A stretch of 64,000 nucleotides of DNA from Antedon bifida (lineage: Eukaryota > Echinodermata > Crinoidea > Comatulida > Antedonidae), in the NCBI GenBank assembly GCA_963402885.1, contig OY727096.1, forward strand, positions 23,417,820 to 23,481,819, given 5' to 3'. The notes beneath the pieces are model-generated. The model was not told the DNA's origin. It saw only the letters and a list, made by a program, of their open reading frames with translations, and did no database searches. Positions 44,001-56,559 of the stretch are shown here, one piece after another; the stretch's first letter is position 1; each line of letters opens with the position of its first letter. The position numbers and the translations under genes were made by a program.

Positions 44001-47000
44001 TAACTCTCTTTAGCTTTGTCTCATTAACTCCGATATAACTCTGATGTACCTCCAATTCAGAGAAATATTTGATGAAACCTTTGGAAAATAAACAGATTTA
44101 TCCTGTATAAATGTGTTTTTAAATAAATGAACGCAGAATAAGCTAAACCCCCAAGATTTACTGTATTTAACTCTGATGGCGATAAGAGCGTGTAAACGTA
44201 GCTTTAATTCAGTGTTATTATTATTATTACAACTAGTGCTGTTTCACAACATTTAATGACTTACAAATTGTTTCTTTTGACAGTCTTTGATCTGGGGACT
44301 TCAACCAAGAGCTGTACAGGGTATGCTTGACTTTGACCATTCTTGCCGTCGAAGAACGCCCTCAGTTGTTGGAATGATATACCCATTTACGTAAGTCAAC
44401 TTTTATTGCAACAATTGTTGGACAAATTTTCTATTTCATAGAATCCCTTTTTCATCTTTCAAAATGAAGATTGTCTTCTCATTTAAGCACTAAATTAAAA
44501 TACACCATTTGTATATAATTTCACTATTTTTAATTACTATCTAGTGGTGACCACAAGCAGAAGTTTTACTGGGGTCATAAGGAGATCTTAGTTCCTGTTT
44601 ACAAGTCGATGGAAAAGGCGATGCAAGCCCACCCAGAGGCTGATGTACTCATCAGTTTTGCATCGTTGAGATCGGCCTACGAAAGTACACTTGAAACACT
44701 ACAATATAAACAGGTAGGTCAAGTGAACCATTAAGGGTTATGAGTTGTTTTTGTATGAAGTAGTAGTAGTTTGTATGTAATTTTAACATTGCATATTGTA
44801 TGTTTATATAACTTTTTACATAAATGTTATGTCTTTTATATATACTGTAAATTTTAGTGTTGCCTTGAGGTAAACAAATTTTAAAAAAAAACTATTATCA
44901 ATTTGACAAAGTAATCTTGAATGAGAGATTTATATGTTTCAATTTGACATGCTTGTTTGCAAACCAAAGCCTATACAAATAAAAGCAGGCTACGTGTACC
45001 TTCTCCCTCGCATATTTTCTATTCCCAGCTGGCTCCATTTAGGCTGCTACATCCACAAAATCACACTTTTGATAGAAATATGATTTTAAAATAGCATTAG
45101 TACAGGTGAAACTATTTTCCAGTTTATTCACCATCATCATGAACGCTGAACGTGTTGTGAAATAGCGCACTAATAACAAGACTTCTCCAATGAGAGCGAT
45201 GCCAAAGTGTTTATATTTTATTCATAAACTGTACAAATATTGTTCTTTTTCTTCAGATCCGTACAATAGCAATAATAGCAGAAGGTATTCCAGAGAACAT
45301 GACTCGTCACCTGATAACATTAGCCAATAAACAAGATGTAACAATCATTGGGCCTGCTACCGTAAGTATTCTCTGTATATGCATAAATTCAAAACCTTTA
45401 ATTTATCACGCAGTGGGATGCACTTTCACGCAATGTGGCACCTTCCATTACATATACACTGTGTACTCTTCCATATAGTATTTTAAAAAATGAAATCAAA
45501 TTCTTTTTCTTGCAGGTTGGCGGTATCAAACCAGGTTGCTTCAAAATCGGTAACACTGGTGGTATGTTGGACAACATCCTCGCATCAAAACTATACCGCC
45601 CCGGAAGCGTAGCATACGTATCGCGCTCAGGAGGTATGTCAAATGAACTCAATAACATTGTATCCCGACATACCAATGGCGTATTTGAAGGCGTGGCCAT
45701 TGGTGGTGATCGATACCCTGGAACAACCTTTATGGATCACATAATACGTTATCATGATGACCCAAATGTTAAGATGCTTGTTATGTTAGGAGAGGTAATG
45801 TACTATTTTTGTCTTTTTTAAAGTTAAAACTGTAGTATTGTAGTTTCTCTGTAGTGGATAGAATACTGTAAGCACCTGTGATTTTGAGGCTCTGTCTACA
45901 CTATTAAACTTGTTTGACAAAAAAAGTGTTATTTGTCCAAATATGGTAGTGATATGCCAAAATATGGTAGTGATATGACATCATCATGTCCATAATGAAC
46001 ACATCACGTTTTTTGTCACATAAAGTTTGATAGTGTAGACAGAGCTTTAGAGGAGAAGGTTAAGGAATATTATTATTTCACATATTTCCATCTAATGTAT
46101 TTGATATGACAACAAAGAAACAAATGCTTTATAAAGCTACAGTCAGACTTGCTCTGTTTCATGGAACGGAAGACTTCTGTGAAACGAAACAAGTCTGAAT
46201 GTACCTTTAGTTAAAACGTTATTTATAAATTTGTTTTAGGTTGGTGGCGTCGAGGAATACCAGGTCTGTTCTGCTATTCGTGAAAAACGACTCACAAAAC
46301 CATTAGTAGCGTGGTGTATAGGAACGTGTGCCAGTATGTTCACATCGGAGGTTCAGTTCGGACACGCAGGAGCGTGTGCCAATGGTGAAGAAGAAACAGC
46401 ACGCGCCAAAAATAAAGCTCTGAAGGAAGTTGGGGCGCACGTACCAAATAGCTTTGATGACCTGGGAGAGAAAATTGGGTATGTTTGAAATGAATGGTGT
46501 ACAAAAACACAATCAAACGTTTTATTTCAATTATAAACTTCCAATTGTACACAAAATATCATTGCTAATTGCTTTGTTTATTTATGTAGAGCATCTTGTG
46601 TATATATTTGTGAACAGGATTGCCACCTTTAAGAAGAATAGTGAATGATTACGCTTATGGCTATCCTTGGCAATTTGCCTAAATATATATAAACAAAATA
46701 ATAAACAGATATAAATATATTCTTTACCTTTTGACATAAACATTGCTGTTTAAAATTGACGTCATCTGACCATATTTTTTAAACCCTCATACAGTACATC
46801 ATCTTATTATTCTTTTTGCAGTGAAGTGTACAATAAACTTGTTGAGGAAGGAGTTGTTGTTCCAAGTGAAGAAGTTCCACCCCCTACAGTACCAATGGAC
46901 TATTCCTGGGCACGAGTAAGCTATGTTATGTTTAATTCAATGAGGGTGACTAAATATATATATATATAACACAGGATCAAGAGTTGTGATAAAGAACTGT

Positions 47001-50000
47001 CTTGTAGTTTTGACGTATGGCCTAAAATTAGTAAAATGATAAAAAGTTATCTAGATTTAGAATCCTGGTACAGATTGCCTCCAAAATCGAATGGAGTCTT
47101 CCATGACCACCTATCTATCTGTGGTCTAAATTTGGTAAAGATCCATCATGTAGTTTTGATGGTGTCCTGCCAACAGACAGACCGCTTTGGGATGGTATTA
47201 AAATGTAAAAAAGCACATTATTAATATACAAATCTATCTAGACCTAACAAATGTATCTATGTCTAACTAGCCTAAATTTTAAAGACAATTGTTCTTGTTT
47301 GTATCTAGGAATTAGGATTAATCCGCAAGCCTGCATCTTTCATGACGAGTATTGTGGATGAGCGTGGTCAAGAGTTAATCTACGCCGGTATGCCGATTAC
47401 GCAGATTATGAAAGAAGAGATGGGCATTGGTGGCGTGCTCAGTTTACTTTGGTTCCAACGAAGGTAACATAATTGTCATTAATAATAATGCTCTCAATGT
47501 GCCACATTCCTGGTACAGAAAGTGATTTTAGAAAATAATAAATAAAACAAGCTTATAATGTTTTGCTACAACTTTCTTGTGGAGTAATTCGATCTGTTCT
47601 CATTACAACTCAAATATGGAGACATTATCAACTTTACTTTAGTTCCTTTTTGTGTGTCTGCCATGCAAACATTTAATCAGTACAGTCAAATACCGGACAC
47701 TCTTTAGTCTTGGCTAATATCTCTTTTTTTTCCTTTTTCTTCAGTGATGTAAAGAGTGAGTGAGTTAAAATGTGTAAGGGTTGCCTCTTCTCTTAGTGTT
47801 TGTTATGAGCTGTTGAATGAGTTGATTGATGTACTAAGAACAACATAGTTAGGTAGAGAGTCCGGTATTGACCGTATTACTGTTTTAAAAATTAGTTTTC
47901 AATAATGTTTGTTTACAGACTGCCGTCCTATGCTACAAAGTTCATTGAGATGTGCCTGATGGTAACGGCTGATCATGGCCCAGCAGTATCTGGAGCTCAT
48001 AATACTATCATCACAGCAAGAGCTGGCAAAGATCTAGTCTCCTCTCTATGCTCTGGACTTCTAACAATTGTAAGTTTGCTGTTTTAGTTATATCTAACAT
48101 ATGCCATGTATGTAGTTCACACACACACTAGTGTTAAGCAGCATGCATAGAATGGATTTAAGGTGATCCAATCACATCAGAGTTACAACTGACGCACTGC
48201 TCGCATTGATCAATTAAACTCTTTATGCCTCTATGTCATTAACTCTAATAACATTTAATATACCTTGATTTTATTTTTGTTTAAATGGAAATATAGATTG
48301 ACTGATTTAATATACTGTATGTACCACTCTTAATATTACAAATAATATTTAGACCTTTTTAAAAATCCCACTAGCTAGATGGCTCTGTTACCGTATATCC
48401 TCTGGTATTATACCCCCCTCCCACCTTATAACACGAAATTGGGCCGACTTTGGGGGGTGGGACTATACCCGAAGAAACCCTAGTTCAGGAAAAAAAATTT
48501 CTTGTAAAAACTTATCTGAACTGGCTAGAGAAAGGCCTACATGCAGACCAAAAGTCAATACTGGGACTATACCCGGGGACATAAAGTAGGGGGTGAGATT
48601 AGACCCGAAGTGGGATTAGACCAGAAGTAGGATTAGAGCAGAAGTAGGATTAAACCCATAGTGGGATTATACTCAAGGATATTCGGTATATGTACCTCAT
48701 CTTATTTTTCTTGCTTTGCTTTCTTCTAAAGGGTGAGCGATTTGGAGGTGCTCTGGATATGGCAGCAAAGCAATTTAGTGAAGCTTATGATTCGAACCTA
48801 ATCCCCAACGAGTTTGTGAATGAGATGAGGAAACAACATAAACTCATCATGGGCATTGGCCACAGGGTTAAATCGGTGAGCTTATTTTGACTTTAATCAT
48901 TTAAATTTCAGACAACAGGATATCTGTTTTCGAATGCTGGTATCCAAATATAATATGTGTATTTTGAACAAGCTTACAGCACAAAGTCAACATACCTTGA
49001 ATTTTCGACGCATGTCACATGTCTTTATCAGAAGAATCCAATGATGTTATGAGGATATCTACTGAACCCCTTTGGAAATCAATGCCTTAGCACTGAAAGT
49101 GTCATTCAGTATAAAGACAGGATAAATAAATATCTGTGATTATGAGATTCATATATATTCACTTTGTTGTCCTTCTCACTGTCAACAGGGATGTGCAGAA
49201 TGACTTTTATACTCGACAACAGTGTAATCGAGTAGTGCGTGCCGTCATTACAAACAAAACAAAATTAGCGGGAAAAGAAAACCCAGTTGGGATTCCATGT
49301 ATAGAAAATAATTGTTTGTTTACCCTACTCTGACATAATTTTACTTTCATTCATTCATTCATCAGTGGAAAATTATTTCCATTTTTATCATTTGCATATA
49401 AAATATACATAGAAATTATGTATATTCATTTTATGCTAAGTAGTACATTTGAGCATACTTACCAAGAAATTATTAGGGGTTATCCCTAACTACAGTATAC
49501 GTATCTATGTTTCACTGTTTGTATTGCTTTTTATTATTTGCTTTGGGCTGCCTGAAAACAAATATGTTAATAATTGTTTTGTTTCTTGGAAAATATAATA
49601 AGCCGATATTGTCACGCAACCTTTCACTTAAAAAAATTAGTGTACTAAAAATTATACTGTACAAAAGAGAAAATGAAATGATGTATGCTAATTAAATTGA
49701 ATTGTTAGCTGAAGTGATTGTATCGAAATGAGTAATAATTAATCACAAAGTATAATTAATAATATTTGAAGCAAAGGAAGATTTTGTTTTATATCATAAT
49801 GATTATTAGGTATTATTGATGATTACCAAATTTAAATATGTTATTGCCACTGAGACAATTCTTTTTCACAAATTTGTTCACTTCATTTTGATGAGTGTTT
49901 TAAAATGTGAATAAAGTTGAATCATATATTGTGTCACCTACTGTATGCTACGCTATTGTTTTGTTTGACCTCTGTATGGTAACTGTTTTTAACTCAAATG

Positions 50001-53000
50001 CCAAATAAATTCAATTCAATAAATATCTTGTTATAGAATGCTGTGCACATATTTTAACCTGCATGTTACATTTAGTTCATGCTGATCACCTCTTATCGTA
50101 GTTTTTGTATTTCATTTATATATTATTTTATTTTGTTCTAGATCAACAATCCAGACATGAGGGTGGTGCTTCTTAAAGATTTTGCACAGAAGAACTTTCC
50201 AGCCACACCATTGTTGGACTATGCATTGAAGGTGGAGAAGATTACCACTGCTAAGGTATGATTGTTACCATCACTATGTGTTCTAGCAGCTAAGGTATGA
50301 TTGTTACCATCACACTATGTGTTCTAGCAGCTAAGTATGATTGTTACCATCACACTATGTGTTCTAGAAGCTAAGGTATGATTGTTACCATCACACTATG
50401 TGTTCTAGCAGCTAAGGTATGATTGTTACCATCACACTATGTGTTCTAGCAGCTAAGGTGTGATTGTTACCATCACACTATGTGTTCTAGCAGCTAAGGT
50501 ATGATTGTTACCATCACACTATGTGTTCTAGCAGCTAAGGTATGATTGTTACCATCACACTATGTGTTCTAGCAGCTAAGGTATGATTGTTACCATCACA
50601 CTATGTGTTCTAGCAGCTAAGGTATGATTGTTACCATCACACTATGTGTTCTAGCAGCTAAGGTATGATTGTTACCATCACACTATGTGTTCTAGCAGCT
50701 AAGGTATGATTGTTACCATCACACTATGTGTTCTAGCAGCTAAGGTATGATTGTTACCATCACACTATGTGTTCTAGCAGCTAAGGTATGATTGTTACCA
50801 TCACACTATGTATTCTAGCAGCTAAGGTGTGATTGTTACCATCACACTATGTGTTCTAGCAGCTAAGGTATGATTGTTACCATCACACTATGTGTTCTAG
50901 CAGCTAAGGTATGATTGTTACCATCACACTATATGTTCTATACATATTATACATACAGTAGAGAGAGCGGTTTTGGAAAAGTTTACAGTACTTACGGAGT
51001 GTACTTTTAGGAGTGTTTGGTATTTAGTGAATGTGGTTGTGGAATATTTCCAGTATTTAGAGAGGAGCAGTTTTGAAACAATTTCCTGGTGTTTAGGGAG
51101 TGTAGCAATCATGAAGGAGAAAAGTATAAATATTTGATACATACAGAGTACACTGAGTATACTGATATAAAATATTATAAAACCATTCGTAAGTGAAAGT
51201 CTGTTGAACTCAATGAATGTTTATGTTATACGAAACCAAACATTAATATGTTTTATATTGTCGATGTAAATTAATTTCTAGCATTTGTCTTTCACTTGTG
51301 TTTTATTGACCGTAATAAATACTATAATGCTTTAAACAGGCCATAGAGATATTTTATAGTGATAATATAATATCTCTATGAACAGGCTGGTTATGTTTAT
51401 ATTTAACATAAGGTATTTAATGTTTAAACACTTAATTGATAGTTCCTCGTATTTGATTAATGATGAGTTCCCTTTGACTAGTGTTTGCCTATATGTAAAC
51501 TCATTAACTGTAAAATACAAAATACAAAAACTAAATGTAGTGTCTATTTGTCCTGCTATTATATGATTAATTTGCACTATTTGCAATTATTTGGCAATAC
51601 AACACAAGACTTCCAAAAACCTTTTATTTAGTTATGTAGTGTCTATTTGTCCTGCCAAAGGCCTATGCACAACAAATCATTTTTTTTTCAAAGCAGCAAA
51701 AGAAATGTTTGAATAAAAAATGGTAAAAATTAATTACCAATTCTTATCTTTAATTTGTTATCTTTATATTTTACAGAAACCTAACTTAATTTTGAACGTG
51801 GATGGATTCATCGGAGTTGCATTTGTTGATCTATTGCGCAACTGTGGAGCATTTACTCCGTACGTATTTAAATTTCAACATTATAGTATTTTATATGTTA
51901 TGATACTGATCATTTAATTACACAGTAGATCCCTTATTTAGGGGACATCCCACGAAATGAATTCACACATTTGCTTGTCACGAGATGACACTTAAAAATA
52001 AATTAATAAAATATTTAAATTTAATTAGTAATAATTAGTATCAGTAATAGTATATTTAATTTTTACTTTCTATGAACCAGAGATTCCAAAATAAAAGATT
52101 GAATGAATATATAGCATCAGCCATCTCATGCTTTAGACTCATGGTCTATTCAAGGGACACCTCTATTAAGGGGACACTTTGTTGGTCCCTTAATAGAGGT
52201 TTTACTGTATAATTACAAATTAAAATAGGAGTCTAACCAAGAGTTCCGCTGGAAATAGAAATATCTAGTTTACCTCCTCAGTGGTGCTATTACATGCAAA
52301 CACCATATGTATCATTATGTATTAGGAAATTGATGTTTTGTAACAACTGTAACATGCATATTATGTTGCATATTATGTTTTTTTTTTAATGTATAAAACT
52401 GTCAAAGTAGTTCCCTCTCTGATTTATGTATTGCAGTTGTCAATATTTGTCCTAAGTGATTGTGTTTCAGTGGGATTTACCCAGTTTCGCAAGAAAATTG
52501 TTGATACTATACGTACATATGACCTGTGACCTAAAAAAAATCTTCATATAAACAAAGGCTTATGTCGATAGCAAATTATTCATTATTCCAGATTATACGC
52601 GAGGATTTTAAAAGCAAAAAAGAAAACAAATTCTTTACTTGCATTGAAGCATTATGATTTATTTCCGTGTGTGACATCTTGTATGTTGAAGGGAAAGATA
52701 CAAGTAGTATTAAATAAGAATACAATCCACAAAGTAACCCCTTTTCAATAAAAAGAATCAATTCAAGTTTAAGTTCTGTATCCGGGTGCCTGCTATTTTG
52801 CTCTTAAGCGCTAATGTTTATATTTAGTGCCATCTTGTGTGTGTATCTTGTGGAGGGATTAAACATACCTACAATATTAGGAAGTGTGTCATATTATTCA
52901 TTGCATGCTGGGATATTGGGACATGTTTCCCCTCTCCCCACCTAGACACTGTTTTGATGGTGTCCAGGTGACGCCCGACGACACATCTATTAGCCTGACC

Positions 53001-53783
53001 TGGTTGGTCATCGGCCGTCGCAAATTAAAAGTGCCCCCCTATTTATCGATTGATTACCTTTACTCATAAGATGCTTTCCACATTGTGATGGTAGTCCTGG
53101 GTTGAAATCTAACACGAGTCCATTATTGTTTCTGTTATGAGCTTTAGATTGGCATGTGTGAAAGGACACTAACCTAGGTGTAAATCTTAGGGTCCTGGGT
53201 CCAAATCCTGTATGAGTCTAATGGCACCATTGAATATTTGTCTTTGTGACCTAGATTAATGAATTATCACAATTTGGTATAAATTCCAAGGTCTTGGGTT
53301 CGAATCCTCTATGAATCAATTGGAACCATGTAAATATTTGTCTTTGGTATAAATAATGAGGATAAAATGTATTGATAATGATATATTGTTGTTTACAGTG
53401 AAGAGGCTAATGAATATGTCGAAATTGGTGCCCTCAACGGCTTATTTGTACTCGGCAGAAGTATGGGATTTATTGGTAAGTGTATATTTCCTCCACTGTA
53501 TCAGAGAATAGTTGGCTCAGAGAAAAGTTTAGGCGGTCCTCAAATAATTATTCTAATCAAGATATTGCTAACCAAGATATTTATATGTACACACATATAT
53601 CAAACCACTATTCATTATTACTAACTAAATATGTACAAAATAGATATATTGTTTACATACTTTAAAACTTGTTTCTTTGTAGGCCACTATCTTGATCAAA
53701 AGCGATTGAAGCAGGGCCTGTACAGACATCCATGGGATGACATCTCATACATTCTGCCTGAAAATCTACCAGACATGCAATAA
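38040..53783 (+). CDS. ACLY: ATP-citrate lyase, complete, 23 coding exons
   Basis: Exons: 38040-38192, 38652-38774, 40909-41070, 41200-41291, 41381-41460, 41567-41694, 42099-42419, 42828-42945, 43198-43343, 43750-43905, 44284-44390, 44545-44713, 45257-45361, 45516-45794, 46240-46478, 46822-46915, 47309-47463, 47919-48069, 48732-48875, 50142-50255, 51777-51859, 53399-53475, 53683-53783. Phases join throughout; 3297 bp, 1098 aa (human about 1101). Starts [17 protein letters not shown]-grasp half: [37 protein letters not shown]. Citrate/CoA-binding part: [11 protein letters not shown] and [13 protein letters not shown]. Ligase part: the phosphorylated histidine in [10 protein letters not shown] is His755. 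Citrate-synthase-like end: [31 protein letters not shown]. The enzyme makes cytosolic acetyl-CoA and oxaloacetate from citrate, CoA and ATP. The linker exon (43750-43905) lacks the RTASFS phosphosite known from mammals. AATAAA lies at 54023. Confidence 0.97.
38414..38538. mobile_element. MITE-like element, family A
   Basis: In ACLY intron 1. Left TTAAGCTTGGTTTCCATTGG, right TTGCGTTGCGTCCAAGCTTT, with TTGACCAATCATAATTAG and a GTGATTGGTCAA partner. Confidence 0.8.
39470..39541 (-). pseudogene. Isolated XPR1-like exon, antisense in ACLY intron 2
   Basis: On the minus strand CTTTTTAAG precedes 24 in-phase codons, [17 protein letters not shown] then THEQLLE, followed by a donor GTAAGT. It matches the XPR1 (phosphate exporter, EXS domain) segment after [21 protein letters not shown], where it begins. 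Both splice sites look intact, phase 0 at each end, and codon choice seems unbroken, yet I find no other XPR1 exon within several kb on this strand. It may be a duplicated or shuffled exon, or part of a gene with very long introns. Assigned as a relic because of isolation. Confidence 0.5.
41672..41890 (+). repeat. Partial duplication of the ACLY exon 6 end and its donor
   Basis: CCATTTGGAAGAGAAGCTTT then CCCCGAGGTAAGACTAAATT at the exon/intron border recurs at about 41808-41850 as CCCCGTAGTAAGACTAAATT. The duplicate includes about 90 bp of intron. Its splice donor is spoiled (GAGGTAAG to TAGTAAG). Confidence 0.85.
45889..46048. mobile_element. MITE-like element, family B
   Basis: In ACLY intron 14. 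Ends GCTCTGTCTACACTATTAAA and its inverse near 46028-46047. Two internal CCAAATATGGTAGTGATATG-type words. Confidence 0.85.
48388..48690. repeat. GGATTATACCCGAAG-type interspersed element in ACLY intron 18
   Basis: Flanked by mirrored words CCGTATATCCTCTGGTATTA and TACTCAAGGATATTCGGTAT. In between, GGGA(C/T)TATACCCG(A/G) and GGATTAGACC words are reiterated six or more times. No coding. Confidence 0.65.
50250..50942 (+). repeat. 41-bp minisatellite (about 17 copies) that starts on the ACLY exon 20 splice donor
   Basis: The unit is CTAAGGTATGATTGTTACCA then TCACACTATGTGTTCTAGCAG. The first unit contains the true exon end and donor (GCTAAG|GTATGA, exon end 50255). Each later unit repeats GC(T)AAG|GTATGA, so about 16 donor-like copies follow the real one. 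Copies are nearly identical (a few G/A or T/C changes, one unit lacking a G). Confidence 0.93.
53178..53345 (+). repeat. Two direct repeats with tRNA-like B-box in ACLY intron 21
   Basis: Two units about 99 bp apart hold CTGGGTCCAAATCCTGTATG and TTGGGTTCGAATCCTCTATG, then AATATTTGTCTTTG. The GGTTCGAATCC word is a polymerase III B-box. Possible SINE fragments. Confidence 0.5.
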
Positions 53784-55400
53784 AAAGCTGGCCTAGATCG
53801 TGCATCAGTACAGCGATAATAATAGTATAACAATTAAAGATTAAATTAATGATGTTGCTTTTCACAATTTACTTATTTATAAAATCTGTCTATTTAAATT
53901 AAATATCTAGATTCAGTATTTTAATTTTCATTAATCAAGATTTCCATTATATTATATATATAAATACTGTATGAATTATGTTCATGTCAATATGAACATA
54001 GTATGACCATATATGAACATAAAATAAACCATATGAACATAGTACAACCATAATATGAACATAATATGAACATATCATATCCAATATGAACATAGTATGA
54101 CCATATAGGAATGATCATAATATGAACATAGTATAACCATAATATGAACATAGTATATTCCATATGAACATATTATGGCCATTGAGAATAATTTTTTTTT
54201 AATGTGAAAATTCCATGACAAATGTTGAAAATGTTAAAAATTATAATGTTCAGGAAGTAAGGAGGATTATAACATTATTATGTGAACAAAACTAATATTT
54301 GTTCGTAGTGTTGATATTCTAAAAATACCAAAACATAAAATGTGTAACCTTTTTTCCAAGTTTGTTTTTTTTATACTGAATTAATTCATTAATTTTTTAT
54401 TTTTGTCGAGAGTGGAATAAATAAGACAACTTCCCATGTTGTAATAGCAGCTGATAATATGATGACCACAGTCTGTTTCTGATTTAAAATTAATTCTTTC
54501 AAATTACGATCGAAAATGGTAGTCCCATGGGCCTATTATCGATGAAGTTTTTGCAAATATTTCTCTTGACAATATGCTGTTTTTGTTTTTATATTAAGTA
54601 ACTATAACTATTTCTACAGCAATAGATTGTAAGGACAGAAAGTTCTTAGATACATGGGCTTACTTTTGAGAATATGTATACCCCACTGGGCATATACAGT
54701 GCTTACTTAAATACAAAAATGAGTGATTATTCGTGGTGGTAGAAAGAGTTTAATGTATTTTAGTGCTATGGAATATTTATTATATATTTTTCAAATTGTG
54801 TTATTAATTGATTAATTACCAAAAGAATAATTAAGTAAAAACACCCAATTGTTGATGTAATTATAGAGTTCGATTTGAGAAGTAACATGTAAAATAAAGT
54901 AGGTCGGTGCCCTTTGATCTTATCGTCTGCCAGTCCTTAACATTAAATGTGTAAACTATACCGATGCACTTACTGTGTGTTCTGCCGAAAATAAAAAGGG
55001 GAATAACCTTACTGCTCTTTGGTGGTAATATGTAAACGACAAACGAACAGGTTGTTAAGGATAATTAATACTTACAAACAGTAAATAGGATAGCTCTATT
55101 CTTGTTGTGTTATGGTTATTTTCTGACAATACTATGATTGATTAAAGGGCAAACCAGTGTCCAGTGAAAAAATTATAAAAAGAATGTTTCGACCCTTTAA
55201 TTTTTCGACAAAGCTGCCGATTATAAGATGATGATAACGCAAGGTATGCATATAGTGCAATATTATCGCATAATTGATATTTGCATGACTTTCTATTAGA
55301 TGATATAAATAACGAAAAATGGTCATTTCGAACCTTTTTTGACACTTGTTACTATATAATGTGATATGCGCATAATCAAATAATGTTGTCTGTGCATGTT
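53784..55400. other. ACLY 3' flank
   Basis: AT-rich. At about 53975-54180 the word ATATGAACATA(G/A)TATGACCATA is reiterated in a loose tandem repeat. AATAAA occurs at 54023 and 54417. No gene seen. Confidence 0.55.
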
Positions 55401-55409
55401 ACCTCAATA

Positions 55410-56262
55410 TGGCCGTTTTCGGAAAGAATTGCCAAAAACTACATTTTATAATATGTATTGAGGTTACATGCGCACACCAGTATGTTATTCTGTGCAAGTT
55501 ATTATGTCAACAACAAATAAAAGAGTCGAAATTTAGCCATTTTCGAAGATTTTCCTGTACAGTACTACAGGGATTGTTTCGGAAAATGGCAAAAAAAAAA
55601 CGACTTTTATAATATGGATTAAGATAACATGCGCACACCACATTATGAGATTCTGCGCATGCTATTATGTCAACAAATAAAAGGATCGAAATTTAGCCAT
55701 TTTCGAAGATTTTCCTGTACTATAGTACAGGGATTGTTTCGAAAAATGGCCAAAAAAAAACCACTTTTATAATATGGATTGAAAAAACATGCGCAGACCG
55801 CATTGTGTGATTCTGCGCATGTTATTATGTCAACAAATATAAGGATCGAAATTTAGCCATTTTCGAAGATTTTCCTGTACTATAGAGTACAGGGATTGCT
55901 TCGGAAAATGGTTAAAAAACGTCTTTTATAATATGGATTGCGATAACATGCGCAACACCACACTGTGTGATTCTGCGCATGTCGGTTGAAATTTAGGCAG
56001 TTTTCGAAGATTTTCCTGTACTATAGTACAGGGATTGTTTCGGAAAATGGCCAATAAACAAGTTTTTAAAATATGGATTGAGATAACATGCGCACACCAC
56101 ATTATGAGATTCTGCGCATGCTATTATGTCAAAAATGAAATGATAGAAATTTAGGCAGTTTTCGAAGATTTTCCTGTACTATAGTACGGGATTGTTTCGG
56201 ATGTGCAGACCACATTGTGTGTTCTGCGCATGAAATTATGTCAACAAATAACAGGATTGAAT
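55410..56262. repeat. Tandem array of about 140-160 bp units, 5 copies
   Basis: Each unit has ATTTAG(C/G)CA(T/G)TTTTCGAAG, then the palindrome CCTGTACTATAGTACAGG (one copy expanded by GA), GATTGTTTCGGAAAATGG, and ACATGCGCACACCACAT with TTCTGCGCATG. The last unit is shortened. Confidence 0.85.
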
Positions 56263-56559
56263 AGGATTTAAAATCGAAAATGAACTTTGAAAATACAAAT
56301 CAATTTAGCATAACAATTATTTATTTAAAAAGAAAGAGGATAGGCCTATGAAACAGAAATAAAAACTATTTATATGGCTCAGTGAATACTAATGGTTTTC
56401 ATGGTACATTAACAAAACTTAAAAGAACGCTACTTCCTTCCTGATGTCTGTTTTTTCACAAACTTCTTAATTCCCTGTTATATCTTGCTAGATTTCAAAC
56501 TAAAGTGTTCTTATTTTAGATTTTAAAACGGTGTTTTAAAAGATTTACATTTCATCAGT

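Noticed and set aside
48388-48690. Possible CRISPR-like spaced repeats
   Set aside because: Words are degenerate and irregularly spaced in a eukaryotic intron; it is an interspersed repeat.
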